This document shows, piece by piece, positions 21,922 through 22,673 of a DNA stretch of 22,673 nucleotides. This DNA comes from Syntrophobacterales bacterium. Its GTDB lineage: Bacteria > Desulfobacterota > Desulfobaccia > Desulfobaccales > 0-14-0-80-60-11. A model generated the notes under the pieces. That model saw only the letters and a program-made list of their open reading frames with translations, was not told the DNA's origin and did no database searches. Location of the stretch: the NCBI GenBank assembly GCA_023229795.1, contig JALNYP010000064.1, positions 1-22,673 of the forward strand, read 5' to 3'. The first letter of the stretch is position 1, and every line of letters begins with the position of its first letter. The position numbers and the translations under genes were made by a program.

Positions 21922-22362
21922 TCATGGCCCATATTTTTTCATCTGGCCCGGGGGTATGTGACCCTCACCCCCAAATTTTTTCATCTGGCCCGGCGGCATC
22001 GGCTGGCCTCCCCAGCCGGTTTTCTTGCCCTTGGCCCAACCCGGCGGGTTCTTGAAGTAAGTCGGGCCCACATTATAGAACACCGGAGGAGGGTTCTGAA
22101 TTCCTACCCAGGGACCGTTAAGGCTGCCACCCTGGCGCCAGAGGCCTTCCTGGTACAAATAGTACTGATTAGCGTAGCGGAAGAGATCATAGGCCAGATT
22201 CGGGACATAAGAGACCCCGGGGACCTGGGGGACGGGCGCCCATTGGGGGGCCAGATTCTGCTGACCCCAGGGGGCCACGAATTGGGGTTGGGCCGGCGCG
22301 GCCTGGACGCCCCATACCAATAACACCAAAAACAGCAGTAAGACTTTCATTCCGCGTTGCAT
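21922..22362 (-). CDS. Small secreted aromatic-rich protein, paralogue C
   Basis: A 146-residue protein. The signal peptide MQRGMKVLLLFLVLLVWG ends at about AAPAQ (residue 25). The shared domain follows: QWAPVP, SYVPNLAYDLFRY, QYYLY, LWRQGG, NGPW, PPPVFYN and TYFK. Beyond it a Gly/Lys-rich tail ends in two copies of PPGQMKK followed by FG or YG. The start is backed by a strong AAGGAGGG eight nt upstream, the best ribosome site of the three paralogues, in line with its first position in the group. No function is known for the family; export and a basic, flexible tail suggest contact with an anionic surface polymer, which is speculative. The upstream metallo-beta-lactamase gene ends only 30 nt away on the same strand and may share the transcript. 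Confidence 0.8.
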   Translation of the reverse strand: MQRGMKVLLLFLVLLVWGVQAAPAQPQFVAPWGQQNLAPQWAPVPQVPGVSYVPNLAYDLFRYANQYYLYQEGLWRQGGSLNGPWVGIQNPPPVFYNVGPTYFKNPPGWAKGKKTGWGGQPMPPGQMKKFGGEGHIPPGQMKKYGP

Positions 22363-22392
22363 GCTTTTTCCCTCCTTGGATTTTGCCTCCTA

Positions 22393-22673
22393 TCAGGCCG
22401 GAATGCTCCTCTGACGGCCCACCGACAGGTCGTGGATCGGGATGAGGATGTCCGCGGCCTCTTTGACCCGCCGGGCGCTGTCATAGGCGTCGATAACGTT
22501 GAGGTGGACCCCCGACGGAATAGGCGGGCCGGAGGCCGGAAAGTTCAGCTCGTTGCAGCAAAAGCCGGTGATCACCGCGTTGCCGGCCCGGGTGTTGACC
22601 ACCACGGACTGGCCGCCCACCGTGTGGCCGGGAGACAGAAGGACCTTAATCCCCTCCACGATCTCGGTGTCGC
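22393..22673 (-). CDS. Metallo-beta-lactamase-fold hydrolase, C-terminal part (5' end outside window)
   Basis: The open frame runs off the right edge; 92 C-terminal residues are visible. They include LLSPGHTVGGQSVVV, the typical third metal-ligand histidine region of the superfamily (family pattern PGHTxGxxS), and a late IPIHD that matches the last-histidine motif. The similarity is closest to the N-acyl-homoserine-lactonase-like branch, but that name should not be used for function without the missing N-terminus, where the HxHxDH motif would lie. The position where many members have a bridging aspartate (ITGD) reads ITGFCC here. The visible fragment has no signal or membrane segment. It is upstream of the three secreted paralogues on the same strand. 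Confidence 0.78.
   Translation of the reverse strand, partial: DTEIVEGIKVLLSPGHTVGGQSVVVNTRAGNAVITGFCCNELNFPASGPPIPSGVHLNVIDAYDSARRVKEAADILIPIHDLSVGRQRSIPA

Overview
The window reads as a bacterial cell-surface polysaccharide locus: about twenty protein genes, no RNA genes, no transposase and no CRISPR array. Dense high-GC genes, Shine-Dalgarno sequences of the AGGAGG type, and families such as the SxtJ/DUF5989/carbamoyltransferase set and an MJ1255-like glycosyltransferase fit a Gram-negative anaerobe, most likely a Desulfobacterota (Desulfobacca-like) species. The taxon is an inference from style and gene content, not a marker-gene result.

Layout. (1) 103-2707, minus strand: a GT-C-like polytopic membrane protein and an O-antigen ligase/polymerase-like protein, visibly less GC-rich than the rest. 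(2) 2944-3744, plus: a DPM1-like GT2 glycosyltransferase. (3) 3878-6051, minus: a zinc-dependent MDR dehydrogenase followed by a polysaccharide deacetylase-like protein. (4) 6280-11176, plus: a tightly coupled operon of a radical SAM/SPASM protein, a GT4 glycosyltransferase, and a protein made of two fused tandem copies of a second GT4 enzyme. Its cistrons share one base of stop and start codon (TGATG, TAATG). (5) 11256-15165, minus: a Wzx-type flippase, a GT21-like membrane glycosyltransferase and an MJ1255/VC2487-like glycosyltransferase. (6) 15467-16618, plus: a membrane-anchored SGNH hydrolase-like protein. (7) 16761-17396, minus: a SAM-dependent O-methyltransferase. (8) 17705-20399, plus: an SxtJ-like protein, a 49-residue DUF5989-like protein and a NodU/CmcH-type carbamoyltransferase, closed by a clear intrinsic terminator. 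(9) 20910-22362, minus: three small secreted proteins that are paralogues of each other. (10) 22393-end, minus: the 3' part of a metallo-beta-lactamase-fold gene.

Working together (inference): cytoplasmic glycosyltransferases build a lipid-linked repeat unit; the carbamoyltransferase, methyltransferase, dehydrogenase, deacetylase and perhaps the radical SAM enzyme decorate it or its precursors; the Wzx-like flippase exports it; and the Wzy/ligase-like protein polymerises or transfers it. No initiating phosphoglycosyltransferase, Wza/Wzc export machinery or nucleotide-sugar synthesis genes are visible, so the locus must continue outside the window or depend on genes elsewhere.

The gaps between transcription units are rich in palindromic repeats: an 88-bp double hairpin at 16632-16719, short ACGCACCCTAC units at 18248-18324, and a nested pair of inverted-repeat elements at 20636-20876. 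The most unusual items are the fused GT4 duplication, a degenerate heptamer array at the start of the upstream GT4 gene, and the trio of aromatic-rich secreted paralogues.
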